Below are positions 54,483 through 64,000 of a stretch of DNA of 64,000 bases, piece by piece; the first letter of the stretch is position 1, and each line of letters starts with the position of its first letter. The position numbers and the translations under genes were made by a program. The notes beneath the pieces were generated by a model. It did not search any database. It was not told where the DNA came from and worked only from the letters and a program-made list of their open reading frames with translations. The DNA is from Mesorhizobium sp. CAU 1732. Lineage in GTDB: Bacteria; Pseudomonadota; Alphaproteobacteria; Rhizobiales; Rhizobiaceae. The DNA lies in NCBI RefSeq assembly GCF_039888675.1, contig NZ_JBDQQR010000001.1:1736001-1800000 (forward strand), in the 5' to 3' direction.

Positions 54483-55208
54483 ATGGCCGGCCGGGCAGGG
54501 CGCGTCGCACGCCGCATCGCCTTCACACTCGCCGCGATCGTTCTGGTCGTGGCGTTTGCGTTTGGGATAGGAGCTCTCGTCCCCCGGCCGCTGTTCGTTG
54601 ATGCGCAGACGCCGCCCGTGGACACTGGCCCGGCGCGTCGCATTCTCCTGCTGGCCAACCCGATCCACACCGACATCGCGTTGCCGGTCGATGCCGACGT
54701 GCTGGACCGTTTCGGCTTCCTGCGGGAGGACGGCCTGCCGGTGGATCATCCCGCAGCCGAATGGCTTGTCTTCGGCTGGGGCGGTCGGGCATTCTATCTG
54801 GAAACGCCCACTTGGTCGGAACTCAAGGTCGGCCCCGTCGCCCGCGCGCTGACGCTCGATGGCGCGGTCATGCATGTGTCGATCACGGGCAGGATTCCCG
54901 AGGGTGTCGAAGGCGTCCGGGCGCTGGATCTCGACCCTGCGCGGTTCGAGCGCCTGCTGAGCGGAATCGAAGCGAGTTTCACGCGTGGAGCTACGGGCGA
55001 CGTGCAAGCCATCTCCGGCCGTTCCTACGGCGATTACGACCGTTTTTACGAGGCCGCGGGCTGGTTCAATGTCCTGATCGGCTGCAATGTCTGGACCGCT
55101 CGCGTGCTGCGCGGGGCCGGGGTTCGGACCGGCTGGTGGAATCCGCTGCCGCAAAGCCTGCTCTGGTCGATCGACCGCTACAACGAGCCTGAGCAAGCGC
55201 CGCTATAG
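54483..55208 (+). CDS. DUF2459 (TIGR02117-like) membrane-anchored protein
   Basis: A 241-aa conserved hypothetical protein with one N-terminal helix (about 12-33) and a periplasmic domain. Landmarks are ILLLANPIHTDIALPVD, WLVFGWGGRAFYLETPTW and GCNVWTARVLRGAGVRTGWWNPLPQ, as in the DUF2459 family. A conserved His and Cys in these motifs suggest a papain-like (NlpC/P60-type) fold; this is inference. It is close behind aapP and may ride on that operon. Confidence 0.82.
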   Translation: MAGRAGRVARRIAFTLAAIVLVVAFAFGIGALVPRPLFVDAQTPPVDTGPARRILLLANPIHTDIALPVDADVLDRFGFLREDGLPVDHPAAEWLVFGWGGRAFYLETPTWSELKVGPVARALTLDGAVMHVSITGRIPEGVEGVRALDLDPARFERLLSGIEASFTRGATGDVQAISGRSYGDYDRFYEAAGWFNVLIGCNVWTARVLRGAGVRTGWWNPLPQSLLWSIDRYNEPEQAPL

Positions 55209-56417
55209 CTTGCCCAGTTCCGTCTCGATATCCCAGCCGTAGAGCCAGTCGAGATCGGCCGCGAGTTTCTCCGGACCACGCGATTTCAGTACGCGATCGC
55301 GCACCATGGCCACCGGTCCCGATGCATGCCACGCAAACTTGTTGAAAGCCCCACGTGCGGACACCTTGATGATGCGTCGCCGCCGCAGTTTCTCGAAAGC
55401 GATCAGCGCAGCCGCGGTGTCACCCGGCCAACGCGCGATTGCGGTGGCGAGCGTGTCTGCGTCCTCGATGGCCATCGCCGCGCCCTGCGCCGCATAGGGT
55501 GGCATTGCGTGGGCGGCGTCGCCGATCAGCGCGAAACCTGCGGCATTCGTCCACGGTCCATCGACAGCGACCTGATGGATCGGCCAGGTGGTCCATTGGC
55601 CGGCCATGTCCACCAGTCGCAGGACGTCCGGCGACGAGCCCTTCATGGCCGCGAGCAGCAACTCGCGATCGCCCATCGTCGACCAACGCTCCGGCGCATC
55701 GGGTCCGCGCGTCACCGCCACAAGGTTGAGCGCAGAACCTGATCGCACTGGGTAGGCGACGAGGTGAAAATTCTTGGCGACGACCGTGGTGACGCGATCC
55801 ATAGGTGGTAGGTCGATCCCGGCATGATCATCGGTGCGTATCATGGCCCGCCATGCCAGATTGCCGGTGTAGTGACCTGTCTTGCTTCGTCCCAGCCGGC
55901 GCAATGTCGACCAGACGCCATCGGCACCCACGGCCAGGTCGCAGGCCACAGGGCCGGTCTGGCCATCCCGCTCGACGGAGAGCGTGACGCCCTGTCCCTC
56001 GAAATCGGCGTCGGTCACCGACGCGCCGGTGACGATGTCGATGTTCGGGTTCTGCGTGGCCACGGCGAGCAGCGCGCTTTGCAAATCTGCCCGGTGGACG
56101 GTGAGATAGGGCGCGGCCCAGCGCCGCTCCGCGGCATCGCCGAGCGGCACGCTGGCAATGAGGCGCATCGTGTCGGCTCTGCGAATCTCGATCGCTTCGG
56201 GCCGGACGGCGATGGGCAGCAGGTGAGGGAGGACGCCAAGCCGCGCCAGGATGCGCGTCGCGTTGGGTGAAAGCTGAATGCCGGCGCCAAGCTCATCCAG
56301 GCTGGTGGATCGCTCGAAGACCGTAACGCGTCGGCCGTGGGCGGCAAACGCGATCGCCGCCGTCAGACCCGCAATACCGGCGCCCGCGATTGCGATCCGC
56401 CCGGAATTCGCCGTCAC
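55203..56417 (-). CDS. FAD-dependent monooxygenase (salicylate hydroxylase-like)
   Basis: A 404-aa class A flavoprotein. The FAD motifs are AIAGAGIAGLTAAIAFAAHG, the DG motif ACDLAVGADGVWSTLR and the GD motif FALIGDAAHAMPPYAAQG. It would hydroxylate an aromatic compound with NAD(P)H; the substrate is unknown, and no other aromatic-catabolism gene is nearby. It ends against DUF2459 with a 6-bp overlap. Confidence 0.88.
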   Translation of the reverse strand: MTANSGRIAIAGAGIAGLTAAIAFAAHGRRVTVFERSTSLDELGAGIQLSPNATRILARLGVLPHLLPIAVRPEAIEIRRADTMRLIASVPLGDAAERRWAAPYLTVHRADLQSALLAVATQNPNIDIVTGASVTDADFEGQGVTLSVERDGQTGPVACDLAVGADGVWSTLRRLGRSKTGHYTGNLAWRAMIRTDDHAGIDLPPMDRVTTVVAKNFHLVAYPVRSGSALNLVAVTRGPDAPERWSTMGDRELLLAAMKGSSPDVLRLVDMAGQWTTWPIHQVAVDGPWTNAAGFALIGDAAHAMPPYAAQGAAMAIEDADTLATAIARWPGDTAAALIAFEKLRRRRIIKVSARGAFNKFAWHASGPVAMVRDRVLKSRGPEKLAADLDWLYGWDIETELGKL

Positions 56418-56431
56418 GGGATGATCGGCGC

Positions 56432-56677
56432 TCAGGCCGCTTCGGCGTTATAGACCGCGCCGGACGGCTCCGTCTGGGTCGCGCCGAGTGCCGGATTGTA
56501 GCGGTAGAGGGTCGAGCAGTAGGGGCAGACCTTCTCGTTGTCGTCGCCCATGTCGAGAAACACATGCGGGTGATCGAAGGGCGGGTTGGCGCCCACGCAC
56601 ATGAATTCCTTGACCCCGATCTCAATCGCGGCGTGGCCTGCGTCGTTCTGGAAATGCGGTATGGCGTGGCCGGCCAT
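56432..56677 (-). CDS. CHCC zinc-finger protein, NDUFS6-like
   Basis: An 81-aa protein of the zf-CHCC family, similar to the 13-kDa mitochondrial complex I subunit. The zinc ligands are Cys27, a His at 36 or 38, Cys51 and Cys54 (HPHVFLDMGDDNEKVCPYC). The ATG at 56677 follows GGGAGCATTCC. It lies 14 bp upstream of the monooxygenase gene on the same strand, a chance pairing or an operon. Confidence 0.9.
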   Translation of the reverse strand: MAGHAIPHFQNDAGHAAIEIGVKEFMCVGANPPFDHPHVFLDMGDDNEKVCPYCSTLYRYNPALGATQTEPSGAVYNAEAA

Positions 56678-56742
56678 GGAATGCTCCCGGATCAAGCTGT
56701 GTCCGTCTTCGATTGCCGCATAAACACACCCTTTGCAAGTCA

Positions 56743-56760
56743 CTGATATGAAACTGTCGC
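56743..56760 (+). promoter_or_regulatory. Degenerate Pho-box-like site before ppk
   Basis: CTGATAT-GAAA-CTGTCGC has the 11-nt repeat period of a Pho box and matches 10 of 14 repeat positions. It lies 65 nt before ppk. TACAGT at 56778-56783 could be a -10 but is 17 nt away. It is weak on its own and noted because ppk is often in the Pho regulon. Confidence 0.25.
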
Positions 56761-56825
56761 AAAAGCCTGTCAGGAGGTACAGTGGCACAGCGCCGTGACA
56801 CGGCAGGCAGGAACCGAACAGCACC

Positions 56826-59036
56826 ATGAACGAGATGAGACCGGCAGCGAGCGAATTCACAGGTGAGATGCGTGCTCTGGCGGCATCTCCCGACGGAAAT
56901 CCGGACCGCTTCGTCAACCGGGAGTTCTCCTGGCTCCAGTTCAACCGGCGTGTGCTCGACGAATCGCAGAACCAGTGCCACCCGCTTCTCGAACGCGTCC
57001 GGTTCCTGTCGATTTCGGCGGCCAATCTCGATGAATTCTTCATGGTTCGCGTCGCCGGCCTTGCCGCACAGATACGCGAAGGCATCGCGATCAAGAGCCC
57101 GGACGGGCGGACACCGGAGCAGCAGCTTGAGCTTTTGCTACTGGAAGTCGGGCGTCTCCAGGAAGACCAGCAGCAGAGCTATTCGAGCCTCACCGAGCTC
57201 ATGCGCAAGGAGCGCATCGAGATTGTCCGCGCCACGGCCCTCAATCGCGACGAGAAGGCGTGGCTGGAAGAGCATTTCATGGAAGCGATCTTCCCGGTCC
57301 TGACACCGTTGTCGATCGACCCCGCGCACCCGTTCCCGTTCATTCCCAATCTCGGCTTCACCATGGCGCTGCACCTGCGCCATCGCCGCGACGCCGAGGA
57401 AATGACCGCGCTTCTGCGTCTTCCAGTCGCGCTTCGCCGCTTCATCCGCCTGCCGGACCGCAAGAACCACATTCGCTTCATGACGCTGGAAGACGCCGTC
57501 GAGCTCTTCATCGGCAAGCTCTTTCCGGGCTACGAGGTAAAGGGTTCCGGCACGTTCCGCATCATCCGCGACAGCGATATCGAGGTGGAGGAAGAGGCCG
57601 AGGATCTCGTGCGCCTGTTCGAAAGCGCGCTGAAGCGTCGCCGCCGTGGGCAGGTGATCCGCATCGAGTTCGACGACGAAATGCCCGAGGCGCTGCGCGA
57701 ATTCGTCGCCGGCGAACTGGCGGTAGGGTCCGGCCGTATCAGCGTGCTCAAGGGTCCGTTGGCCGTGAATCAGATTTCCGAGATCGTGGCCCTGCCGCGC
57801 GACGATCTGAAGTTCACGCCCTACAATCCCCGGTTTCCTGAGCGCATTCGTGAACATGGTGGTGACTGTTTCGCGGCGATCCGGGAAAAGGACATCGTCG
57901 TCCACCACCCGTACGAATCATTCGACGTCGTCGTGCAGTTTCTGCGCCAGGCGGCGAGCGACCCCGAAGTCGTCGCCATCAAGCAGACGCTCTACCGAAC
58001 CTCCAACGACAGCCCGATCGTGCGCGCCCTCATCGACGCCGCTGAGGCAGGCAAGTCCGTCACGGCTCTTGTCGAGTTGAAGGCGCGTTTCGATGAAGAG
58101 GCCAACATCCGCTGGGCCCGCGACCTCGAGCGGGCAGGCGTGCAGGTGGTGTTCGGCTTCATCGAGCTGAAGACGCATGCCAAGATGTCGCTGGTCGTCC
58201 GCCGCGAGGACCAGAAACTGCGCAACTACGTGCATCTCGGCACCGGCAACTACCATCCGATCACCGCGCGCATCTACACCGACCTGAGCTACTTCACGAG
58301 CGACCCCGCGATCGCGCGCGACGTGGCTCAGATCTTCAACTTCATCACGGGTTATGCCGAGCCGGCGAACGAGATGAAGCTTGCGATCTCGCCATTCAGC
58401 CTGCGCAATCGCATCCTGCAGCACATCGCTGCCGAGATGGAATTCGCCGAGAAAGGCAAGTCCGCGCAGATCTGGATGAAGATGAATTCGCTTGTCGATC
58501 CGACCGTGATCGACGCGCTTTACGACGCGAGCCGGGCAGGGGTCGAGATCGATCTCGTCATCCGCGGCATCTGCTGCCTGCGCCCGCAAGTGCCTGGCCT
58601 GTCGGAGAACATCCGCGTCAAGTCGATCATCGGACGCTTTCTCGAACACAGCCGGATCTACTGCTTCGGCAATGGCCATGGCCTGCCGTCCGACGAGGCG
58701 ATCGTCTATATCGGGTCGGCCGACCTGATGCCGCGCAATCTCGACCGGCGCGTCGAGACGCTGGTTCCGATCACGAATCCGACTGTGCATGAGCAGGTGC
58801 TGGGCCAGATCATGCTCGGAAACATCATGGACAACCAGCAGAGTTTCGAAGTATTGGCGGACGGTACCTCGCGGCGTATGACGCCCGAGGAGGGAGAGGA
58901 ACCGTTCAACGCGCAGGAATATTTCATGACGAACCCCAGCCTGTCCGGACGTGGCGACGCCCTGAAATCTCATGCGCCCAAGCGCATCGCGCAGCATAAG
59001 CGGCGCAAGAAGGCGAACGCGGCACCGTCCGAATGA
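56826..59036 (+). CDS. ppk: Polyphosphate kinase 1
   Basis: Makes polyphosphate from ATP at the membrane face. It is 736 aa: an N-domain ([17 protein letters not shown]), a head domain and two PLD-like C-domains. The autophosphorylated His is in the segment [17 protein letters not shown], followed by [12 protein letters not shown] and [12 protein letters not shown]; the later [14 protein letters not shown] is also conserved. Its last 4 nt overlap ppx, so synthesis and breakdown enzymes are coupled. Confidence 0.97.
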   Translation: MNEMRPAASEFTGEMRALAASPDGNPDRFVNREFSWLQFNRRVLDESQNQCHPLLERVRFLSISAANLDEFFMVRVAGLAAQIREGIAIKSPDGRTPEQQLELLLLEVGRLQEDQQQSYSSLTELMRKERIEIVRATALNRDEKAWLEEHFMEAIFPVLTPLSIDPAHPFPFIPNLGFTMALHLRHRRDAEEMTALLRLPVALRRFIRLPDRKNHIRFMTLEDAVELFIGKLFPGYEVKGSGTFRIIRDSDIEVEEEAEDLVRLFESALKRRRRGQVIRIEFDDEMPEALREFVAGELAVGSGRISVLKGPLAVNQISEIVALPRDDLKFTPYNPRFPERIREHGGDCFAAIREKDIVVHHPYESFDVVVQFLRQAASDPEVVAIKQTLYRTSNDSPIVRALIDAAEAGKSVTALVELKARFDEEANIRWARDLERAGVQVVFGFIELKTHAKMSLVVRREDQKLRNYVHLGTGNYHPITARIYTDLSYFTSDPAIARDVAQIFNFITGYAEPANEMKLAISPFSLRNRILQHIAAEMEFAEKGKSAQIWMKMNSLVDPTVIDALYDASRAGVEIDLVIRGICCLRPQVPGLSENIRVKSIIGRFLEHSRIYCFGNGHGLPSDEAIVYIGSADLMPRNLDRRVETLVPITNPTVHEQVLGQIMLGNIMDNQQSFEVLADGTSRRMTPEEGEEPFNAQEYFMTNPSLSGRGDALKSHAPKRIAQHKRRKKANAAPSE

Positions 59037-60547
59037 TCCAAACATCCCAGGGCCGGCTGCAAGATCGCCGGCCACTGTCGATCATCGACATCGGATCGAA
59101 CTCGATCCGTCTTGTCGTCTATGAAGGCATTGCACGCTCCCCCACCGTCCTCTTCAACGAGAAGATGCTGGCCGGGCTTGGCCGCGGCATCGTCTCGACC
59201 GGCAGGCTCGATCCCGAGGCCGTGCGCCGAGCGCTCGAAGAATTCAGGCGTTTCCGCGCACTGTCGGATCAGGCGGGCGCCGACGAACTCCACGTCATCG
59301 CCACCGCCGCCGCGCGCGAAGCGGAAAACGGCATGGACTTCATCCACCGCGCCGAGGAAATCCTCGGTGCGGAGATCAGGGTGCTGTCGGGCCGTGAGGA
59401 GGCACATTATTCGGCACTCGGAATCATCTCCGGCTTTCAGCCGGTGGACGGTATCGCCGGCGATCTGGGCGGCGGCAGCCTCGAACTTGTCGACGTTTCC
59501 GCCAAGACGATCGGCGACGGAATCACGCTGCCGCTCGGCGGTCTCCGGCTTCAGGACATGGCGAAGAATTCGCCGGCCGCCGCCGCGAAGATCGTCCAGA
59601 CCGAACTGAAGCGCGCGACGCTGTTGGCAAACGGCGAGGGCAGGACCTTCTACTGCGTCGGCGGCACGTGGCGAAACCTCGCCCGCCTGCACATGAACGT
59701 GACGGGCTATTCGCTCAACGTCATGCACCACTACGAACTCGGCGTCGAAAGTTCGGCCGCGTTCCTGAAACAGGTGGCGAGCGGCGATATCGACAAGATG
59801 AAGGGCATCCAGCGCATTTCCAAGTCGCGCCGCGCGCTCCTGCCTTATGGCGCGGCCGTCCTGCAGGAAATCGTCGCGGTGATGAAGCCTTCGAAGATCG
59901 TGGTCTCGGCGCTCGGCGTGCGTGAAGGCTACCTCTATTCGCTTCTGAACGAGGAAGAGCGCAAGCGGGATCCGCTGATCTCGGCAGCAGAGGAACTGGC
60001 GGTTCTTCGCGCTCGTTCGGTCACTCATGCACGCGAACTATCGGCCTGGACCGGCGAAGCCTTCGACATGTTCGGCCTCGTCGAAACGGAAGAAGATACG
60101 CGCTACAGGCAGGCTGCCTGCCTTCTGGCCGATATCGGCTGGCGCGCACATCCCGAGTATCGCGGCATCCAGTCGCTCAACATCATCGCCCACGCATCCT
60201 TCATCGGCGTGGACCATCCCGGACGCGCCTTCATCGGCCTCGCCAATATGTTCCGGCACGAGGGCATCTACGAAGACGGCGTGCTGCCGGAAATGAAGGC
60301 TCTGGCCGGTCCGCATCATCTCGAACGCGCCCGCATATTGGGCGCGCTCCTGCGTGTGGTCTATCTGTTCTCGGCCTCGATGCCGGGCCTCATGCCCCGC
60401 CTCAAATGGCGCGGGGGCGAGGGCGATAAGCTCTCGCTGGTCGTGCCCGCCTCGCATGCCGGCCTGATGGGCGAACGGCCTGATGGCCGCATGGCCCAGC
60501 TCTCCAAGGTTCTGGGCCGACCCATGGATATCGTTCTGGGCGAGTAG
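59033..60547 (+). CDS. ppx: Exopolyphosphatase (Ppx/GppA family)
   Basis: Releases phosphate from polyphosphate; GppA-type members also act on pppGpp. It is 504 aa with the actin-like ATPase motifs [26 protein letters not shown] and [17 protein letters not shown], and an HD-like C-terminal part. Overlap with ppk supports the exopolyphosphatase role. Confidence 0.94.
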   Translation: MIQTSQGRLQDRRPLSIIDIGSNSIRLVVYEGIARSPTVLFNEKMLAGLGRGIVSTGRLDPEAVRRALEEFRRFRALSDQAGADELHVIATAAAREAENGMDFIHRAEEILGAEIRVLSGREEAHYSALGIISGFQPVDGIAGDLGGGSLELVDVSAKTIGDGITLPLGGLRLQDMAKNSPAAAAKIVQTELKRATLLANGEGRTFYCVGGTWRNLARLHMNVTGYSLNVMHHYELGVESSAAFLKQVASGDIDKMKGIQRISKSRRALLPYGAAVLQEIVAVMKPSKIVVSALGVREGYLYSLLNEEERKRDPLISAAEELAVLRARSVTHARELSAWTGEAFDMFGLVETEEDTRYRQAACLLADIGWRAHPEYRGIQSLNIIAHASFIGVDHPGRAFIGLANMFRHEGIYEDGVLPEMKALAGPHHLERARILGALLRVVYLFSASMPGLMPRLKWRGGEGDKLSLVVPASHAGLMGERPDGRMAQLSKVLGRPMDIVLGE

Positions 60548-60582
60548 TCGGCGTTTGTCGCTTGCTTCGTGCAGCGTAGGAA

Positions 60583-60708
60583 CCCCCACCCCTTACCCCT
60601 CCCCACAAGGGGAGGGAGACATCAGTGAGAGCACCCCACGTCCGACAATTACGCCTGGCGCAATCGATGCAGAATCCCCCCTTGTGGGGAGGGGTAAGGG
60701 GTAGGGGG
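60583..60708. repeat. Long inverted repeat between ppx and ilvD
   Basis: The 30-nt left arm (60583-60612, core CCTTACCCCTCCCCACAAGG) and the 31-nt right arm (60678-60708) are reverse complements except for one extra A in the right arm. They flank about 65 nt. It could fold as a stem at the 3' ends of both convergent genes. Such pyrimidine-rich intergenic palindromes recur in rhizobial genomes (recall, not checked). Confidence 0.85.
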
Positions 60709-60750
60709 TAGGCTAGGTGCCTGCCTTGGCGAGCAGGCACGCGCCCAACA

Positions 60751-62580
60751 TCACACCTTGCGAACGGCGCCTGTCGCGGCACTCGTGGTCAGGGCGGCAT
60801 AGGCCCGCAGCGCGGTCGTAATCTTGCGCTTACGGAGCTTTTCGGGCTGCCAACCCTTCTCCTCGCGCAGGCGACGGCGCTCAGCCAGAATGCCGTCCTC
60901 CACGGCGAGGTGGATCTTGCGGTTCGGGATGTCGATCTCGATCGTATCGCCTTCCTCGACCAGTCCGATCGTGCCGCCTTCGGCTGCTTCCGGCGAGACA
61001 TGGCCGATGGAGAGGCCCGACGACCCGCCCGAGAAGCGGCCGTCGGTGACGAGTGCGCAAGCCTTTCCGAGGCCCTTCGATTTCAGATAGCTGGTCGGAT
61101 AGAGCATTTCCTGCATGCCAGGGCCGCCGCGGGGTCCTTCATAACGGATCAGCACCACGTCGCCTTCCCTCACGCCGCCATTCAGGATGCCGAGCACCGC
61201 GTCGTCCTGGCTCTCGAAGATCCGGGCGATGCCGGTGAACTTAAGGATGGACTCGTCCACACCAGCCGTTTTCACGATGCAGCCGTCTTCGGCGAGGTTG
61301 CCGTAAAGCACCGCCAGTCCACCATCCTTGGAGAAGGCGTGTTCCGCGTTGCGGATGACACCGTTTTCGCGGTCGATATCGACACTGTCGTAGCGGCGCG
61401 ACTGCGAGAACGCGACCTGCGTCGGAACGCCGCCGGGTGCCGCGCGATAGAAATCATGCACGTTCTCGGCGTCGGTCTGTACGATATCCCAGCGCGCCAA
61501 AGCCTGCCCGAGGCTCTCTGCGTGGATCGATCCGACCGACGTGTTGAGCAGACCGGCACGGTCCAGTTCGCCGAGGATCGCCATGATGCCGCCCGCACGG
61601 TGGACGTCTTCCATGTGCACGTCGGATTTCGCCGGCGCGACCTTGCAGAGCACCGGCACCTGCCGCGACAGGCGATCGATGTCGGCCATGGTGAAATCGA
61701 CTTCGCCCTCATGGGCGGCGGCCAGCAGATGCAGGACCGTGTTGGTCGAGCCACCCATCGCGATGTCGAGCGTCATGGCATTCTTGAACGCCTCGAAATT
61801 GGCGATCTGACGCGGCAGCACGCTTTCGTCGTCCTGCTCGTAATAGCGCTTGGCAAGATCGACGATCAGATGGCCGGCCTCGACGAAAAGGCGCTGGCGA
61901 TCGGCATGGGTGGCGAGCGTCGAGCCGTTGCCGGGCAGCGAGAGGCCGAGCGCCTCGGTCAGGCAGTTCATGGAGTTGGCCGTGAACATGCCCGAGCAGG
62001 AGCCGCAGGTGGGGCAGGCCGAGCGTTCGATCGCCTTGACGTCCTCGTCGCTGACGCTGTCGTCTGCCGCGGCAACCATCGCATCCACGAGGTCGAGCGC
62101 CTTTTCCTTGCCCTTCAGGACGACCTTGCCGGCCTCCATCGGTCCGCCCGAGACGAAGACGACAGGGATGTCGAGGCGAAGCGCCGCCATCAGCATGCCG
62201 GGCGTGATCTTATCGCAGTTCGATATGCAGACCATCGCATCCGCGCAATGCGCGTTGACCATGTACTCGACCGAATCCGCGATGATCTCGCGCGACGGCA
62301 GCGAATAGAGCATGCCGTCATGGCCCATCGCGATGCCGTCATCGACGGCGATCGTGTTGAATTCCTTGGCCACACCGCCGGCCTTCTCGACCTCGCGGGC
62401 GACCATCTGGCCGAGATCCTTGAGGTGGACGTGACCGGGCACGAACTGGGTGAAGGAGTTCACGATCGCGATGATCGGCTTGCCGAAATCGGAATCCTTC
62501 ATGCCCGTTGCGCGCCACAGTCCGCGCGCGCCCGCCATGTTGCGGCCGTGGGTGGTCGTTCTGGAACGATAGGGGGGCAT
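60751..62580 (-). CDS. ilvD: Dihydroxy-acid dehydratase
   Basis: Iron-sulfur enzyme of valine, leucine and isoleucine synthesis. It is 609 aa from [20 protein letters not shown], with [23 protein letters not shown] and [17 protein letters not shown] holding the cluster Cys and the active site, and [22 protein letters not shown]. The ATG at 62580 is 8 nt from AGGAGG. A 23-codon extension upstream is not conserved. Confidence 0.97.
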   Translation of the reverse strand: MPPYRSRTTTHGRNMAGARGLWRATGMKDSDFGKPIIAIVNSFTQFVPGHVHLKDLGQMVAREVEKAGGVAKEFNTIAVDDGIAMGHDGMLYSLPSREIIADSVEYMVNAHCADAMVCISNCDKITPGMLMAALRLDIPVVFVSGGPMEAGKVVLKGKEKALDLVDAMVAAADDSVSDEDVKAIERSACPTCGSCSGMFTANSMNCLTEALGLSLPGNGSTLATHADRQRLFVEAGHLIVDLAKRYYEQDDESVLPRQIANFEAFKNAMTLDIAMGGSTNTVLHLLAAAHEGEVDFTMADIDRLSRQVPVLCKVAPAKSDVHMEDVHRAGGIMAILGELDRAGLLNTSVGSIHAESLGQALARWDIVQTDAENVHDFYRAAPGGVPTQVAFSQSRRYDSVDIDRENGVIRNAEHAFSKDGGLAVLYGNLAEDGCIVKTAGVDESILKFTGIARIFESQDDAVLGILNGGVREGDVVLIRYEGPRGGPGMQEMLYPTSYLKSKGLGKACALVTDGRFSGGSSGLSIGHVSPEAAEGGTIGLVEEGDTIEIDIPNRKIHLAVEDGILAERRRLREEKGWQPEKLRKRKITTALRAYAALTTSAATGAVRKV

Positions 62581-62665
62581 CTGCGAATCCTCCTGCTGGT
62601 TCGGCCTGACTGGTTGCGGCAGCCGAACCCAGAGGTCTCGGCACTGCATCTTCGGCCCTGTGATT

Positions 62666-63820
62666 TTACGGCGTGTCGAACACCGAGATCTTGCGGTTCT
62701 GGAATTTGATCGCGATCTCGCCGCGAACGAGACTCAACGCACGCTCGCCGAAAACTTCACGCCGCCAGCCCTGCATGGCAGGCACGTCGGCATCTTCGCC
62801 CGATGCGGCGATCTTCTCGATGTCGTCGCTGGAGGCGAGCACCTTGGGGGCGACGCCCTGCTGTTCGGCAACGAGCTTGAGCAGCACCTTGATGAGTTCG
62901 GCTGCCGCACTCGTGCCTTCCGGCTGCTGCGCGTATTTGGGCAATTTCGGAAGCTCTTCCTTGGGAATGTCGAGCGCCGCGTTGACTTCGCGGAGCAGGG
63001 CGGTGGCGGTCGCCGACCGCTCCCAGCCGCGTGGCGTCGAGCGCAGCCGCCCAAGCGCGGGGGTGTCTCGGGGTGCCTGCTGCGCGATCTCGAAGATCGC
63101 ATCGTCCTTCAGGACCCGCCCGCGGGGCACGTTGCGTTCCCGCGCCTCGCGTTCGCGCCAGGCTGACACGCGCTGGACGATCGCCAGTTCCTGCGGCTTC
63201 TTCACACGCATCTTCAGGCGGCGCCAGGCATCGTCCGGGTGTGGATCGTAGGTCTCGCGCGCTGTGAGGACTTCCATCTCCTCATTCAGCCAATGCGCGC
63301 GATCCTCGCGCTCGAGCTGCGCCTTGAGATACTGATAGACCTCGATCAGGTAGGTCACGTCCGCAAGCGCATATTCGAGTTGCTTCTCGGAGAGCGGGCG
63401 ATGCCGCCAGTCCGTGAAGCGCGAGGACTTGTCGAGCCGTGCGCCGGTGATCTTCTGAACGAGCTGGTCGTAGGAAACGCTGTCTCCGAAGCCGCAGACC
63501 ATGGCCGCGACCTGCGTGTCGAACACCGGATGCGGGATCAGCCCGCCGAGGTTGAAGACGATCTCGATATCCTGTCGCGCGGCGTGAAAGACCTTCACCA
63601 CGTTCTCGTTCGCCATCAGCGCGAAGAACGGTGTCAGGTCGATGCCCTCGGCGAGAGGATCTATGAGCGCGGTAACGCCGGGCGCCGCAAGCTGTACAAG
63701 GCACAGCTCAGGCCAGAAGGTCGTCTCGCGAATGAATTCGGTGTCGATGGTCACGAACTCGGAACGGCTCAGTTCCGAAAGCGCTGCTTCGAGTTCGTCC
63801 TGTGTGGTGATGAGCTGCAT
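62666..63820 (-). CDS. rnd: Ribonuclease D
   Basis: 3'-5' exoribonuclease that trims tRNA precursors. It is 384 aa from [17 protein letters not shown]. The DEDD-type acidic residues lie in [22 protein letters not shown] and [14 protein letters not shown], with an HRDC domain after residue 200. The ATG at 63820 is chosen over one 54 nt upstream. It lies 85 bp upstream of ilvD on the same strand. Confidence 0.94.
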   Translation of the reverse strand: MQLITTQDELEAALSELSRSEFVTIDTEFIRETTFWPELCLVQLAAPGVTALIDPLAEGIDLTPFFALMANENVVKVFHAARQDIEIVFNLGGLIPHPVFDTQVAAMVCGFGDSVSYDQLVQKITGARLDKSSRFTDWRHRPLSEKQLEYALADVTYLIEVYQYLKAQLEREDRAHWLNEEMEVLTARETYDPHPDDAWRRLKMRVKKPQELAIVQRVSAWREREARERNVPRGRVLKDDAIFEIAQQAPRDTPALGRLRSTPRGWERSATATALLREVNAALDIPKEELPKLPKYAQQPEGTSAAAELIKVLLKLVAEQQGVAPKVLASSDDIEKIAASGEDADVPAMQGWRREVFGERALSLVRGEIAIKFQNRKISVFDTP

Positions 63821-63898
63821 ACGGTTCTTCTTTAGCGATCCTGCCTCAATTCCAGCCATGTGCCTTCGCGTCAACCCAAATGTGACGCCGGCTTTGGT

Positions 63899-64000
63899 TT
63901 ACTTGGGGCCGTGGTCCTTGTTGCTTTGTTTCTGAGCCAGTCGCGCGAAGATGGTGGACGTGCGCAAAAGAGCGGTGAATCGCCCGCGCTGGGCGTCCGG
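63899..64000 (-). CDS. C-terminal tail of an ORF continuing beyond the window
   Basis: On the minus strand an open frame enters from the right edge and ends in TAA at 63899-63901. It codes 33 residues, starting PDAQRGRFTALLRT and ending KQSNKDHGPK. The basic tail gives no family. In other rhizobia aspS often lies upstream of rnd, but this tail is not recognisable as aspartyl-tRNA synthetase. It could be a chance frame. Confidence 0.3.
   Translation of the reverse strand, partial: PDAQRGRFTALLRTSTIFARLAQKQSNKDHGPK

Noticed and set aside
56754..56772. CTGTC repeated before ppk (CTGTCGC...CTGTCAG).
   Set aside because: The repeat period is 13 nt, not the 11 nt a Pho box needs; the alternative site at 56743-56760 has the right period but a weak match.
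60910..62709. A 599-codon frame opposite ilvD, and similar long frames opposite the GGDEF-EAL gene (30179-31855) and rlmJ/Mo enzyme genes.
   Set aside because: High-GC genes leave the antisense frame free of stops. The translations are rich in Arg, His and Asp without motifs, while the opposite strands hold clear enzymes.

Overview
The window reads as a continuous stretch of chromosome from a high-GC alphaproteobacterium of the order Hyphomicrobiales (Rhizobiales), probably near Mesorhizobium, Nitratireductor or other Phyllobacteriaceae. This rests on gene order and family content: rpsF-rpsR-rplI near fabD-fabG-acpP-fabF-mltG-yicC-gmk; lptF-lptG-lptD-surA-pdxA-rsmA; purM-purN; hdaA; ppk-ppx; a general amino acid ABC transporter aapJQMP; an Omp25-like porin; and the mitochondria-like complex I accessory subunits NDUFS4 and zf-CHCC. 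I saw no phage, transposon, integrase or CRISPR. Coding density is high and most genes are core.

Layout. 1-1.5 kb: ribosomal proteins L9 (cut by the window edge), S18 and S6 on the minus strand. 1.8-5.4 kb: an apparently accessory pair, a TadG-like VWA protein and an LtaS-like phosphoglycerol transferase, with a consensus Pho box upstream. 5.6-12 kb: fatty-acid synthesis (fabD, fabG, acpP, fabF), then mltG, yicC and gmk. 12-19.6 kb: the minus-strand LPS-export and outer-membrane operon. 19.9-24.6 kb: pepA-holC and, on the other strand, a crotonase and an ABC-F ATPase. 24.7-29 kb is the most accessory part: a repeat-rich glycine protein, a MarR regulator with a 30-bp near-palindromic operator, a cytosolic six-Asp-box beta-propeller paired with a MoaD/ThiS-like ubiquitin-fold protein ending in GG, a DinB-fold protein and a GST.

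29-36 kb: ndk, a GGDEF-EAL protein, moaE-moaD, pgsA, uvrC and a pteridine-reductase-like SDR. 36.7-42.4 kb: an outer-membrane protein, a GST, an RNase T2 with a small secreted partner, rlmJ and a molybdopterin oxidoreductase. 42.4-47.4 kb: a SixA-like phosphatase and purN-purM on the minus strand, then a CDP-alcohol phosphotransferase, an AI-2E permease and hdaA on the plus strand. 47.4-49.7 kb: a candidate sRNA, a small DUF6074-like gene, tRNA-Arg(UCU), an NDUFS4 homologue, tRNA-Pro(UGG) and a cystathionine beta-lyase-like gene. 50.1-54.5 kb: aapJQMP. 54.5-64 kb: a DUF2459 gene, an FAD monooxygenase, a zf-CHCC protein, ppk-ppx, ilvD, rnd and the tail of one further minus-strand ORF.

The genes mostly serve growth: translation, lipid and LPS synthesis and export, purines, amino acid uptake and polyphosphate. 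The least explained unit is the MarR / Asp-box propeller / MoaD-like module at 25.7-27.7 kb. The most specific regulatory site is the perfect 18-bp Pho box at 5419-5436. All family calls were made by reading motifs without database searches; start sites, promoters and hairpins are my own reading.
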